Source: SLRI01 sp942491185 (GTDB taxonomy: Bacteria; Pseudomonadota; Alphaproteobacteria; Geminicoccales; Geminicoccaceae). Taken from it: a DNA stretch of 64,000 nucleotides. Positions within the stretch are counted from its first letter, which is position 1. Every line of letters begins with the position of its first letter. The notes under the pieces were generated by a model. That model had not been told where the DNA came from. It ran no database searches and saw only the letters and a list, made by a program, of their open reading frames with translations. The stretch is from positions 354,186-418,185 of the forward strand of contig CALOAB010000004.1 of assembly GCA_942491185.1 (NCBI GenBank). Reading direction: 5' to 3'. Positions 11,155 through 20,321 of the stretch are shown piece by piece. A program made the translations under genes and the position numbers.

Positions 11155-11882
11155 CCACCAATCCGCGCGTCACCGTCTGGAACGAGTATCGCCACGAGCA
11201 CGCCAACCCGGCCGTTGCCGAGGTCTATCCGCGCGGCATCCACGAGGCGATCGCAGCACCCTTGCGGGCCGTCGGCCTCGAGGTCGCAACGGCCACCCTC
11301 GACGAGCCGGGGCATGGGCTCTCGAGCGCCCGCCTCGCGCGCACCGACGTGCTCGTTTGGTGGGGCCACAAGGCGCATGACGAGGTCGCCGACGAGGTGG
11401 TCTCGGCCGTCAAGGAGCGGGTCCTGGCCGGCATGGGCCTCGTGGCCCTGCACAGCGCCCATTTCTCGAAGATCTTCAAGTCGCTGATGGGCACCGGCTG
11501 CGATCTCAAGTGGCGCGAGGCCGGCGAGCGTGAGCGGCTCTGGGTGGTCGACCCCAGCCATCCCATCGTCGCCGGCCTGCCTGAGCAGATCGTCATCGAG
11601 CACGAGGAGATGTACGGCGAGCACTTCGACATCCCGCCACCGGACGAGCTCTTCCTCATGAGCTGGTTCCAGGGCGGCGAGGTCTTCCGCTCGGGCTGCA
11701 CCTGGCGGCGTGGCCAGGGCCGGATCGCCTATCTCAGGCCCGGCCACGAGACCTACCCCACCTACCACAACGCCCAGATCCAGATGCTCATCTTGAACGC
11801 CATCCGCTGGGCAGCGCCGGTCGATGCGGCGACACCGAGCCGTGGCAGTCACTCTCCGCTGGAGCCGCTCGGCCCAAGCTAA
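11151..11882 (+). CDS. ThuA domain protein (trehalose/sugar utilisation type)
   Basis: 243 residues with the ThuA glutamine-amidotransferase-like fold: VTVWNEYRHEHANPAVAEVY, DVLVWWGHKAHDEVADEVV, GLVALHSAHFSKIFKSLMG, WVVDPSHPIVAGLP and the histidine-rich HEEMYGEHFDIPPPDELF, ending with GQGRIAYLRPGHETYPTYHN. ThuA proteins are found with Gfo/Idh/MocA oxidoreductases in disaccharide and inositol catabolism (ThuA/ThuB of rhizobia form 3-keto sugars). Overlaps the upstream oxidoreductase by 4 bases. The catalytic role of ThuA itself is not well defined. Confidence 0.85.
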   Translation: MTTNPRVTVWNEYRHEHANPAVAEVYPRGIHEAIAAPLRAVGLEVATATLDEPGHGLSSARLARTDVLVWWGHKAHDEVADEVVSAVKERVLAGMGLVALHSAHFSKIFKSLMGTGCDLKWREAGERERLWVVDPSHPIVAGLPEQIVIEHEEMYGEHFDIPPPDELFLMSWFQGGEVFRSGCTWRRGQGRIAYLRPGHETYPTYHNAQIQMLILNAIRWAAPVDAATPSRGSHSPLEPLGPS

Positions 11883-11945
11883 ACGCCCGGTTGCGCACGG
11901 CCGCACCAAACTGCCCGAAACGGCATGATAACCATCGAGCCTGGG

Positions 11946-11973
11946 TTGCCGGCATCGCCGGCTCATCTATAAT
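11946..11973 (+). promoter_or_regulatory. Candidate sigma70 promoter for the acyltransferase gene
   Basis: TTGCCG (11946-11951), 16 bases, then a perfect TATAAT (11968-11973) in an otherwise GC-rich gap. It would give a leader of about 150 nt before the ATG at 12132. Confidence 0.45.
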
Positions 11974-12131
11974 TCTGATTGATCCTGACCGGGCCGCAGC
12001 AGGTCAGCCTGCCGGCCCTCCTGGTCATATTGATGGGTCACGTTCGTCGAGAGAATAGATGGCTCTTTCGACCACGTTCGCTCGGCCCGCGTCGAGCAAG
12101 CGCGGTCCTGCGCCAGCAGTGAAAGGCGACC

Positions 12132-13262
12132 ATGCGGGCGCAGCACCGACAACCGGCCAGCTCGCGTATCGCAGCACTCGACGCCGTTCGGGGCATCGCG
12201 GCCTTCCTCGTCCTGCTCAGCCACTGCTACGTCACACTGCCGGATGCGCTGCAGGCGTCGCTGGCGCTCGAGAACACGCCGCTCAGCCTGTTCGTGCTGG
12301 GTCGTCCGGCGGTCATCTTGTTCTTCGTCTTGAGCGGGTTCGTGCTCAGCCTCTCCTTGATGTCGCCGCGAGCGCCGAGCTACCCGGCTTTCGTCGTCCG
12401 CCGCATCTGCCGCATCTATCTGCCGTTTGCGATAGCGATCCTGGTCGCCGCCGCCGCAAGGATGCTGATCCAGCCGACGCCCATCGACGCGCTCAGCACC
12501 TGGTTCAACAGCGATTGGCGCACCCCGGTCGACCTGTCGCTGCTGCTGGGCCATCTGGCGATGCTCGGCACCAGCATCGACATGTCGCTCAACAACCCGA
12601 TCTGGAGCCTGGTCATCGAGATGCGCATCTCGCTGGTCTTCCCGCTCCTCCTGCTCCTGGTCGGGCGCTCGCTCAAGGTCACCGCCGTGGCACTGCTCTT
12701 CTGCCTCGTGATCAGCGAGCTGATCGCCCGCTCGCCCTTGCTGCCGCGGCAGGCCTATAGCGGCGAGACCCTGGTCCAGGGCACCCTCTTCACCGTCTAC
12801 TTCGTCGCCTACTTCGTGCTGGGCATCCTGCTCGCCACCCAGCGCCAGCGGATCACCCTGATCGTCCAGGCGCTGCACCCATGGCTGCGCCGGCTGCTCT
12901 GGCTGGCCGCCATCGCCGGGCTCGGGGTCAGCCGCGACATCGTCGACGGCGCCAGCGCCGCCTTGATCATCGCGCTCACCATCGGCTCGCCCGGCATCCA
13001 GGCATGGCTCTGCACGCCTGTGCTGCAATGGCTGGGGCGCATCTCCTACAGCCTCTATTTGACCCACGTCATCGTGCTGCTCGCCACCATCCACCTGCTC
13101 TACGGCACGTTGCCGCTCACGGTGCTGCTGCCCATGGTGATGGTGCTGGCCCTCGTCGTGGCGCACGTCTTCAACATCCTGGTCGAGCAGCCGGCGATCG
13201 CGCTCGGCCGACGGCTCACCCGACCGCAAGGCGCCACGGCGAGCGCCAGCGCCAGCGCTTAG
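12132..13262 (+). CDS. Acyltransferase 3 family membrane protein (OafA/YrhL type)
   Basis: 376 residues with about ten transmembrane segments. The N-terminus has the family signature RIAALDAVRGIAAFLVLLSH (the H and the R/G pair) and ILFFVLSGFVLSLSL, then VVRRICRIYLPFAIAIL and NNPIWSLVIEMRISLVFPLL, where E-x-x-x-S/F is typical. WLGRISYSLYLTHVIVLLA is the last conserved helix. Such inner-membrane enzymes transfer acetyl or other acyl groups to sugars of O-antigen, peptidoglycan or exported polysaccharides. Standalone gene with its own candidate promoter; the C-terminus has a TASASASA low-complexity tail. Acceptor unknown. Confidence 0.85.
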   Translation: MRAQHRQPASSRIAALDAVRGIAAFLVLLSHCYVTLPDALQASLALENTPLSLFVLGRPAVILFFVLSGFVLSLSLMSPRAPSYPAFVVRRICRIYLPFAIAILVAAAARMLIQPTPIDALSTWFNSDWRTPVDLSLLLGHLAMLGTSIDMSLNNPIWSLVIEMRISLVFPLLLLLVGRSLKVTAVALLFCLVISELIARSPLLPRQAYSGETLVQGTLFTVYFVAYFVLGILLATQRQRITLIVQALHPWLRRLLWLAAIAGLGVSRDIVDGASAALIIALTIGSPGIQAWLCTPVLQWLGRISYSLYLTHVIVLLATIHLLYGTLPLTVLLPMVMVLALVVAHVFNILVEQPAIALGRRLTRPQGATASASASA

Positions 13263-13284
13263 CGATCAACCGCCGCCAGCCCCC

Positions 13285-13617
13285 CTAGAAACTGTTGAGA
13301 TAGGCCAGAAAAGCGTCGATCTCGCTCGGCGTCATGGCGATCTCGGGCATACCAGTATGCCCCACCATGATGCCCTCGGCCAACGCCTCGGCCAGGTTCT
13401 CGACCGGCCAGAGCGTCTTGAACGTGCGCATCGGCGGCGCCTCGGCAAGCGGGCTGGCGCCGGTTGCGCCCGTGGCATGGCAAGCGCCGCAATAGGTGTC
13501 GGCGATGATCCGACCGCGCTCGGCCAGATCGTCTTGCGCCTTGGCTGGCACCGCGCCGCCGAGCACGATGGCCAGAAGACCCACGGCTGGCGCACACCAG
13601 GACGGTCGTCGCCACAT
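13285..13617 (-). CDS. Small class I cytochrome c
   Basis: 110 residues with a signal peptide (cleavage after AKA near residue 27), one haem-binding CGACH motif near 43-47, and a distal MP (HTGMPEIAMTPSEIDAFLAYL) giving the methionine ligand. This is a periplasmic single-haem electron carrier of about 9 kDa mature. Convergent with the acyltransferase gene and divergent from the DUF3750 gene, so apparently monocistronic. Partner oxidoreductase not evident in the neighbourhood. Confidence 0.88.
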   Translation of the reverse strand: MWRRPSWCAPAVGLLAIVLGGAVPAKAQDDLAERGRIIADTYCGACHATGATGASPLAEAPPMRTFKTLWPVENLAEALAEGIMVGHTGMPEIAMTPSEIDAFLAYLNSF

Positions 13618-13688
13618 CGCCTGTCTCCCTCTATCGCCGCATGGTGCCGGTCGCCCTATCTAAATGGGCGTCCTCGAGATTGGAACCC

Positions 13689-14438
13689 ATGCGCTTGCGC
13701 CTGCTCGTCATTATGGCCCTCGTCACCTTGCTGATCGCCTTGCCGGTCGGCATCGCTATCTGGAAGCATGGCGAGGTGCGACACTGGTCGTCCGCCCGCT
13801 GGGACAGCGCCGGCCTGGCGCCCGACCCGACAACGACGCCCGAGGCCGTCATCCAGGCCTATTGCGCCGCGTCGTGGGGCCTCAAGGGTGCCGTCGCCGA
13901 CCATTGCTGGATCGCCTTCAAGCCCGAGCGAGCCGCCGGCTACACCCGCTACGATGTCGTCGCCTGGGGCGTGCGCAGCGGCGGCGAGGCCATCCGTGCC
14001 AATTTCCGCGGCGTGCCCGACGGCAACTGGGCGGGCAACCGACCCCGCGTGCTGCTCGACCGCCGCGGTCCCGAGGCCCAGGCACTGATCGGCGACATCG
14101 AGCGAGCGGTCCAGGACTACCCCTACCGCCACACCTATCGAACCTGGCCCGGCCCCAATTCCAACAGCTTCATGGGCTGGATCGCGCGTCAGGTGCCGGC
14201 ACTGGGGCTCGATTTGCCGCCGCGGGCCATCGGCAAGGACTTCATCGGCAACAGCTTCTTTGCCAGAGCACCGAGCAACACCGGCTATCAGCTGTCCTTG
14301 GGTGGCGTGTTGAGCCTCATCGTCGCCCGGGTCGAGGGTCTCGAGCTCAACCTCTCGGGCATCACGCTCGGCATCAATCCCTTCGATCCAGCGATCACGC
14401 TGCCGGGCCTCGGCCGACTCCGGCTTTTCGGCGACTGA
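13689..14438 (+). CDS. DUF3750 family protein
   Basis: 249 residues starting MRLRLLVIMALVTLLIALPV (N-terminal membrane anchor or signal). The body has the DUF3750 landmarks VIQAYCAASWGLKGAVADHCWIAF, YTRYDVVAWGVRSGG, DYPYRHTYRTWPGPNSNSFM and GWIARQVPALGLDLPPRAIGKDF. The His in DHCW and the WPGPNSNS segment recall cysteine/histidine hydrolase-like folds, but no activity is known to me. Starts 72 bases from the divergent cytochrome c gene. Length is normal for the family. Confidence 0.8.
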   Translation: MRLRLLVIMALVTLLIALPVGIAIWKHGEVRHWSSARWDSAGLAPDPTTTPEAVIQAYCAASWGLKGAVADHCWIAFKPERAAGYTRYDVVAWGVRSGGEAIRANFRGVPDGNWAGNRPRVLLDRRGPEAQALIGDIERAVQDYPYRHTYRTWPGPNSNSFMGWIARQVPALGLDLPPRAIGKDFIGNSFFARAPSNTGYQLSLGGVLSLIVARVEGLELNLSGITLGINPFDPAITLPGLGRLRLFGD

Positions 14439-14467
14439 GCGAGCGTCTCGATCAATTTCATTGCGCA

Positions 14468-16123
14468 TCAGCCCGGGTGCAGGCGAGCCAGCAGCTCGGC
14501 GTGTTCCGGCGGCAAAGGCGGCCGCAACGCCAGGATCGATGGCCGCCGTCCGAGCCTGGTGGCTCGGGCTTCAGCAGCCTGCGCGGCCTGATCGGCACCG
14601 GAGCGCTCGAGGCACAGCGCAAGCAAGCGGTAAAACGGCCATTCGTTGGGTCGAAGCTGAATCGCCCGCTCGATCGACCGTGTCGCTTCAGCCGCGTCGC
14701 CCCAACACAAACGTGCCGTTGCCTGCAGGAACAGCCGGTAGGACAGGAGCGGATCCGCTTCGCTCAACGAGACCGCCCTGGCAAAGCTCTGGCTCGCCCG
14801 CTCGAAATCGCCGCCGAGAAGATGCACTAAACCTTCGAGTTCGAAGCCCGGCGCATAAGCGGGGCTCAGCTGCAGGACCCAGGCGGCATCCCTGGCAGCG
14901 GCCGCATGATCAGGCTTGCCATGGATAGCAAAGAGACCGCGCGCCCAGAACGCATAGTCGCTCGCCGTCATGACCTCGACAGCCCGATCGAGATCCTCCT
15001 GCAATCGCTCAAGCTCAGTCTCGGGCAGCGTCGCGTGACGGGAGGCTGCCAGGGAAACGACGGCCTCGCCGCGCATCGCCAACGCCATCCCATCACCGGG
15101 ACTCAGGTCGAGCGCCGCTGTCACGAGTGCCAGGGCATGCTCCCGGCTTTCCATGGTGGGCTTGTAAAAGCAGCTCGCAGCCCTCGACCGCAATTCCGAG
15201 ACACTGAGGTCCCCATCCGGCAGGTGGGCGGCCCGGTCGGCATCGAACGCGTTGATGCGCAGCCGCAAGTCTGAATCCACCCGTTCGATCAGCGAATCAC
15301 AAAAGGCGAAGACATCGCTGGCCTCGTCCTCATAAGTCTGCGACCAGACGGTGCCCGCTTCGCTCTTCATGATCAGCGCCAGGTGGAAGCGCCCTCTACC
15401 GTCTGCAAAGCGCAGCCGGCCGCGCAGGTGATAATCCGGATCGGCGGCGTTTGTGGACGTCGCGTCGACCAGCCGGATGCCGGTGCGGCGTGACAGCCGT
15501 TGGCTGATCTGGTCGCGCAGATCATCGGCAGCATTCCGACTTTCGCCGGTCTCCACGGTCACCGCGAAGGGTTCGACCGCAACCAGCGGTACGTCACGCG
15601 GCGATACCGTGTCACGGTGCAGTGGCCGCCATTGAAAGGCCGTAACGGGCGAAGCGATGTTCTTGAGCTCGAACCGGCCCGCGGCACCGAAAGCCCCGGC
15701 CAGATCGGCGCTGAGCTGCCGGTGAAGGTCCTCAGAAATGATCAGCCCGCCGGGCGGTGCCTCGGTCTGCAGCCGGGCCGTCAGATTCACACTCGCACCA
15801 TGGAAATCCGTCTCGTCGAAAACGATCTCGCCGAGATGAATGGCGATCCGTAGCTTGATCGATCGATGGCCGGCAAGCCGCTCTTGGACGTCCATCGCAG
15901 ACTGCACAGCCGGCGCGATCGAGGAGAAGGCGACGATCCAGCCATCGCCCGTGCGCTTGAGCACATCACCGCCGGCATCGTCGATCAACGGCTCGAAATG
16001 CTCCTTCTTGAGCGCCTCGATCGCACCGAGCGCCGCCGTCTGGTTCTCCTCCATCAGCCGCGAGAAGCCAACGAGATCAGCAACCATGATGACGGCGAGC
16101 TGGCGGTTCTCGCCTTTAGGCAT
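14468..16123 (-). CDS. Class III adenylate/guanylate cyclase with C-terminal TPR-like region
   Basis: 551 residues. The cyclase domain occupies about 1-170: metal Asp in VADLVGFSRLM and TGDGWIVAF, a Lys (LKRTGDG) in the substrate-selecting position, and the transition-state pair in VNLTARL. A middle segment (about 180-300) resembles TolB/FlgO-like regions, and residues 330-540 are helical repeats in TPR style (ALALVTAALDLSPGDGMALA, LHGKPDHAAAA..., ASQSFARAVSLSEADPLLSY). Unlike the two later paralogues it lacks an obvious transmembrane helix and is shorter. Divergent from galM with 224 bases between. Confidence 0.85.
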   Translation of the reverse strand: MPKGENRQLAVIMVADLVGFSRLMEENQTAALGAIEALKKEHFEPLIDDAGGDVLKRTGDGWIVAFSSIAPAVQSAMDVQERLAGHRSIKLRIAIHLGEIVFDETDFHGASVNLTARLQTEAPPGGLIISEDLHRQLSADLAGAFGAAGRFELKNIASPVTAFQWRPLHRDTVSPRDVPLVAVEPFAVTVETGESRNAADDLRDQISQRLSRRTGIRLVDATSTNAADPDYHLRGRLRFADGRGRFHLALIMKSEAGTVWSQTYEDEASDVFAFCDSLIERVDSDLRLRINAFDADRAAHLPDGDLSVSELRSRAASCFYKPTMESREHALALVTAALDLSPGDGMALAMRGEAVVSLAASRHATLPETELERLQEDLDRAVEVMTASDYAFWARGLFAIHGKPDHAAAARDAAWVLQLSPAYAPGFELEGLVHLLGGDFERASQSFARAVSLSEADPLLSYRLFLQATARLCWGDAAEATRSIERAIQLRPNEWPFYRLLALCLERSGADQAAQAAEARATRLGRRPSILALRPPLPPEHAELLARLHPG

Positions 16124-16347
16124 GCCTCCACTTCCTTGGCGTATGGCGCCTTGCTGCAGGACACGTCGTCCATAAAGCTGATGGCACCCGGACAGTGGTG
16201 GGAGGCTAGCGGATCGCTTGGTCGGGCACCAACACCCGTTTGTTCTGCCGCCGACGACGCCCTGGAATTGCCACTGACCCTGCCAAGCGTATCGGCTATA
16301 GGATGCGGCGCCCGACCGAACAGATGCAGGCCTGAGGAAGTGCTAAG

Positions 16348-17355
16348 ATGACAGCCAAGATAGAGAGTTTCGGCGAGTTCAGGGGGCAGCCAGTCGAGCG
16401 GATCTGGCTGGAGAACGGCCAGGGCCTGCGCGCGGCTGTGCTCACCTGGGGCGGCGTCCTGCAGTCGCTCACGGCCGATGTCGATGGCATCGCGAGGCCG
16501 CTGGTGCTCGGCTTCGACGACTTCGCCGACTACCCGGCGAGATCGCCCTATTTCGGCGCCACGGTCGGCCGGTTCGGCAACCGCATCGGCGGTGCCGCTT
16601 TCACCCTCGACGGCGTCCGCTACGAGCTCGACCCCAACGATCGCGGCCGCAACCACCTGCATGGCGGCCTCACCGGCTGGGGCAAGCGGCTCTGGAGCCT
16701 GGAGAGCGCCGAGCGATCGAGCGTCACCCTGGCGCTGACCTCGGCGGACGGCGAGATGGGCTATCCGGGCGCGGTCGAGGCGCGCTGCCGCTACCGGCTC
16801 GACGACACCACGCTGACCATCGAGATGACGGCCACGACCTCCAAGCCGACGCCGATCAACATGGTCAATCACAGCTACTGGAACCTCGACGGCGAGGGCA
16901 GCATCGAGGGCCATGCGCTCAGGCTCGACGCCGACCGCTATCTGCCGACGGACGAGGAGCAGATCCCGACCGGCGAGGTGCTCGCCGTCGACGGCACAGC
17001 CTTCGAGTTCCGCGAGCAGCGCCGGATCGATGCCCTGGGCACAGCCGACTACGACCACTGCATGGTGCTGACCGACAAGCCGGGCTTGCGCGAGGTGGCG
17101 CATGCCGTCTCGAGCGACGGTCGCGTCGCCATGACGCTCTGCGCCGACCAGCCGGGCGTCCAGCTCTACACCGGCTTCAAGCTCGACATCGCGACCAAGG
17201 GCGGCCGGAAGATCGGCCCGCGCGCCGGTTTCTGCCTGGAGACCGAGGGCTACCCCGACGCCCCGAACAAGCCGCATTTCCCGAGCTGTATCCTGGCGCC
17301 GGGCGAGACCTATCGCCATGTGATGCGACACGAATTCTTCGTGTCGGAGAGCTGA
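16348..17355 (+). CDS. galM: Aldose 1-epimerase (galactose mutarotase)
   Basis: 335 residues. Interconverts alpha and beta anomers of hexoses. Landmarks: LVLGFDDFADYPARSPYFGATVGRFGNRI, HLHGGLTGWGKRLW (catalytic His), NMVNHSYWNLDG (second His), DHCMVL, GVQLYTGF and CLETEGYPDAPNKPHFPS with the catalytic Glu. Length and motif order are those of the family. First gene of a tight run (gap of 3 bases to the hydrolase) with the hydrolase, dehydrogenase and exporter genes. Confidence 0.92.
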   Translation: MTAKIESFGEFRGQPVERIWLENGQGLRAAVLTWGGVLQSLTADVDGIARPLVLGFDDFADYPARSPYFGATVGRFGNRIGGAAFTLDGVRYELDPNDRGRNHLHGGLTGWGKRLWSLESAERSSVTLALTSADGEMGYPGAVEARCRYRLDDTTLTIEMTATTSKPTPINMVNHSYWNLDGEGSIEGHALRLDADRYLPTDEEQIPTGEVLAVDGTAFEFREQRRIDALGTADYDHCMVLTDKPGLREVAHAVSSDGRVAMTLCADQPGVQLYTGFKLDIATKGGRKIGPRAGFCLETEGYPDAPNKPHFPSCILAPGETYRHVMRHEFFVSES

Positions 17356-17358
17356 GCC

Positions 17359-18183
17359 GTGCGCCTCGCCGTCATCCAGATGAACTCGGGCCCGGACAAG
17401 ACAGCGAACCTCGTGGCCGCGAAGGCGCTGATCGAGCTGGCCATCGAGCGCGAGCGGCCGGATCTGGTCAGCCTGCCCGAGACCTTCACGGTGATGGGCG
17501 GCGGTGATGCCGGCAGGATTGAAGCGGCAGAGCCGATCCCGGGCGGTGCCGCCTACACCATGCTGCAGGACCTCGCCCGCGAGCACCGGGTCAACGTCCA
17601 CGGCGGCAGCTTCTTCGAGCGCCTGGCCGACGGTCGCCTGACGAACACCACCGTCGTCTTCGACCGCGCCGGCAACGAGGCGGCGCGCTACCGCAAGATC
17701 CACCTCTTCGACGTGGTCACGCCCAACGGCGAGGCCTATCGCGAGAGTGACTACACCGCACCCGGCGACGAGATTGTCACGATCGACCTCGATGGTGTGC
17801 GCATCGGCCTGGCGATCTGCTACGATCTCCGCTTCGCCGAGTTGTTCCTCGAGCTGCGCAAGCGAGGCGCTGAGGTGATCATGGTGCCATCCGCCTTCAC
17901 GCTGCAAACCGGCAAGGACCACTGGGAGGTGCTGTTGCGGGCGCGGGCGATCGAGACCCAATGCTACATCGCCGCTGCCGCGCAATGCGGCGGCTTTCCC
18001 GCCGGCCGCAGCACCCGCTACAGCTACGGCAACGCGCTGATCGCCGATCCCTGGGGCCAGGTCGTCGCCCGTGCCTCGGACCAGCCGGGCCATGCGGCGG
18101 CCGAGATCGACCGCGACTACCTGGCCGCCGTCCGGCAGCGCATTCCCGTTGAGCAGCACCGCGTTTTGGATCGCCACACATGA
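17359..18183 (+). CDS. Carbon-nitrogen hydrolase (nitrilase superfamily)
   Basis: 274 residues from a GTG at 17359. The Glu-Lys-Cys triad is visible: LVSLPETFTVMGG (Glu), ARYRKIHLFDV (Lys) and GLAICYDLRFAELF (Cys). RARAIETQCYIAAAAQCG and SYGNALIADPWGQVVARAS complete the family pattern. Closest by motif order to Nit1/Nit2-type omega-amidases that repair deaminated metabolites. It overlaps the downstream dehydrogenase by 4 bases (18180-18183). Confidence 0.88.
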   Translation: MRLAVIQMNSGPDKTANLVAAKALIELAIERERPDLVSLPETFTVMGGGDAGRIEAAEPIPGGAAYTMLQDLAREHRVNVHGGSFFERLADGRLTNTTVVFDRAGNEAARYRKIHLFDVVTPNGEAYRESDYTAPGDEIVTIDLDGVRIGLAICYDLRFAELFLELRKRGAEVIMVPSAFTLQTGKDHWEVLLRARAIETQCYIAAAAQCGGFPAGRSTRYSYGNALIADPWGQVVARASDQPGHAAAEIDRDYLAAVRQRIPVEQHRVLDRHT

Positions 18184-19088
18184 CCATCTCGATCGGCTTT
18201 GTCGGCCTCGGCTCCATGGGCTTGCCGATGGCCAGGCAGCTCCTCGCCGCGGGCCACACGGTCTACGGCTACGACGTCGCCAAAGCGCAGCTCGACGCCT
18301 TCAAGGAAGCCGGCGGCCAGCCCAAGGCCAACCCGCGCGACGTCGCCGACCTGGTCTCGCTGCTGATCCTCGTGGTCGCCACGGCCGACCAGGCCGAAGC
18401 GGCCCTCTTCGGCCCTGAAGGGGGTGCTGCATTGCTCGGCGAAGGCGGGGTCGTCGTCCTGCACAGCACCGTGCCGCCACCCTTCACCGAGAGCCTCGGG
18501 GCACGCCTCGACGAGATGGGCCTGCTGCTCCTCGACGCACCGATCAGCGGCGGCCGGGCCGGCGCCGAGGCCGGCACGCTCACCGTCATGGCCTCGGGCA
18601 GCGAAGCGGCCTTTGCCGCCGCAGCCCCGGCGCTCGACGCCATGGCCAAGACCGTGCATCGATTGGGCGACCGGCCGGGCATCGGCTCGACCGTCAAGAT
18701 GATCAACCAGCACCTCGCCGGCGTGCACATCGCGGCTGCCTGCGAGGCCATGGCGCTGGGCACGGCGGCCGGCGCCGACCCCGACAAGCTCTACGAGGTG
18801 ATCACCGGCTCGGCCGGCAATTCCTGGATGTTCACCAACCGCGTGCCGCACATCCTGGCCCGCGACTTCAGCCCGCTCTCGGCCGTCGAGATCTTCGTCA
18901 AGGATCTCGGCATCGTGCTCGACACGGCCAAGGCCAAGCGCTTCCCGCTGCCGCTCGCGGCCATCGCCCACCAGCAGTTCATCGCCGCGGCCGCCGCCGG
19001 GTTCGGCCGCGAGGACGACAGTGCCGTGGTCAAGGTCTACGAGAGGCTCACGGGCATCGAGGTCGGCGGCCAGGGCGAGAAAGACTGA
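18180..19088 (+). CDS. 3-hydroxyisobutyrate dehydrogenase-family oxidoreductase (L-threonate dehydrogenase-like)
   Basis: 302 residues. Rossmann GFVGLGSMGLPMARQLLAAG, the LLLLDAPISGGRAGAEAGTL substrate loop and the catalytic-Lys region STVKMINQHLAGVHIAAACE are all present, as is AVEIFVKDLGIVLDTAK. In the beta-hydroxyacid dehydrogenase family these residues fit L-threonate or tartronate-semialdehyde type enzymes rather than 6-phosphogluconate dehydrogenase. Coupled to the upstream hydrolase by a 4-base overlap. Substrate assignment is inference. Confidence 0.85.
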   Translation: MTISIGFVGLGSMGLPMARQLLAAGHTVYGYDVAKAQLDAFKEAGGQPKANPRDVADLVSLLILVVATADQAEAALFGPEGGAALLGEGGVVVLHSTVPPPFTESLGARLDEMGLLLLDAPISGGRAGAEAGTLTVMASGSEAAFAAAAPALDAMAKTVHRLGDRPGIGSTVKMINQHLAGVHIAAACEAMALGTAAGADPDKLYEVITGSAGNSWMFTNRVPHILARDFSPLSAVEIFVKDLGIVLDTAKAKRFPLPLAAIAHQQFIAAAAAGFGREDDSAVVKVYERLTGIEVGGQGEKD

Positions 19089-19091
19089 GCC

Positions 19092-20246
19092 TTGGCAACC
19101 ACCCCGTCCCGTCGGTTCTTCGGCGTCGGCACGCGATTGAACGAGGTCGCCGGCTGGCTGCTGCTGGTGCTGCTCGGCCTGGGCTGCATCGTCGTGCTCC
19201 GGCCGTTCTTCCCGTCTTTGCTCTGGGCCACCATCCTGGTCTTCTCGACCTGGCCGCTGCACCAGCGGCTGAAGGCGCTGCTCGGCGGCCGCAACCTGCC
19301 CGCCTCGATGCTGATGACGCTGGTCCTGGCCGCAGCACTGATCGTGCCGACGGCGCTGCTCGCCAATGCGCTCGCCGAGACCGCCGAGGATGCCATCATG
19401 CAGCTCCGGCATCACTTCCCGGCCGACGGCACAGGTTTCGCCACACTGCCGGCCTGGATCGCCGACCTGCCGCTCATCGGCGGCCTCTTGGCCAATCTCT
19501 GGCGGGGCCTCGTCACCAACACCGGTGACCTGCTCGGCACGCTCCTGCCCTACGTGGCGCCGCTGCGCGACGCCGCGATCCGCGGCGGGCTCGGCATCGG
19601 CCGCGGCATCATCGAGCTCGCCGTCAGCGTGCTGGTCGCCTTCTTCCTCTACCGCGACGGCGCCCTTGCCGCCGAGCTGCTGCATCGTTCGGTCGGCAGT
19701 GTCGTCGGCGAGCGGGCGAAGCACCTGATCGGCGTCGCCGCCGGCACCATCCGCAGCGTCGTCTACGGGGTCATCGGCACCGCCATGATCCAGGCGATGC
19801 TGGCGCTGTTCGGCTTCTGGCTCTTGAGCGTGCCGCAGCCCTTCCTGCTCGCCACCTGCGTCTTCGTCCTCGGCCTCTTCCCGGTGGCCGGCTCATCGCT
19901 GGTCTGGATTCCGGTGATCATCTGGCAGCTGATGACCGGCCAGCTTATCGCCGGCATCATCATGGCGGTCTATGGCGCCTTGATCATCGGCGGCGTCGAC
20001 AACTTCCTGAAGCCCTACCTGATCAGCCGCGGCAGCCGGATGCCGTTCCTCCTGGTCTTCTTCGGGGTCATCGGCGGGGTCATGACCTTCGGCATCCTGG
20101 GGCTCTTCCTCGGCCCGATGCTGCTGGCGCTCGGCCTGGCGCTCACCCGTGAATGGCTGGAGATGCAGGCCGCCAGCCAGCAGCTCGCCAGCGCCGGTGA
20201 ATTGGAACAGTTCGAAGAAGCGCCGCGCGACAACAGGCAAAATTGA
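19092..20246 (+). CDS. AI-2E family transporter
   Basis: 384 residues from TTG 19092, 3 bases after the previous stop. About eight transmembrane helices: paired N-terminal helices (VAGWLLLVLLGLGCIVVLRP, LLWATILVFSTWPL), a large periplasmic stretch (about 90-150), then VVYGVIGTAMIQAMLALFGF and the conserved GVDNFLKPYLISRGSRMPFL followed by FGVIGGVMTFGILGLFLGPM, which identify the UPF0118/AI-2E exporter family. Substrate in such genomes is not established; the family includes Na+/H+ antiporters as well as the E. coli autoinducer exporter. Confidence 0.88.
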   Translation: MATTPSRRFFGVGTRLNEVAGWLLLVLLGLGCIVVLRPFFPSLLWATILVFSTWPLHQRLKALLGGRNLPASMLMTLVLAAALIVPTALLANALAETAEDAIMQLRHHFPADGTGFATLPAWIADLPLIGGLLANLWRGLVTNTGDLLGTLLPYVAPLRDAAIRGGLGIGRGIIELAVSVLVAFFLYRDGALAAELLHRSVGSVVGERAKHLIGVAAGTIRSVVYGVIGTAMIQAMLALFGFWLLSVPQPFLLATCVFVLGLFPVAGSSLVWIPVIIWQLMTGQLIAGIIMAVYGALIIGGVDNFLKPYLISRGSRMPFLLVFFGVIGGVMTFGILGLFLGPMLLALGLALTREWLEMQAASQQLASAGELEQFEEAPRDNRQN

Positions 20247-20321
20247 CGCTCCATCGAGCCCGTCCTAGGACGCCCGGACCCTCACCCACCGTTTATTTTT
20301 CTGCAGAGCAACAAAACCGTC

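Noticed and set aside
16054..18177. 707-residue minus-strand open frame opposite galM and the hydrolase
   Set aside because: No domain, low-complexity composition, fully antisense to two well supported enzymes.
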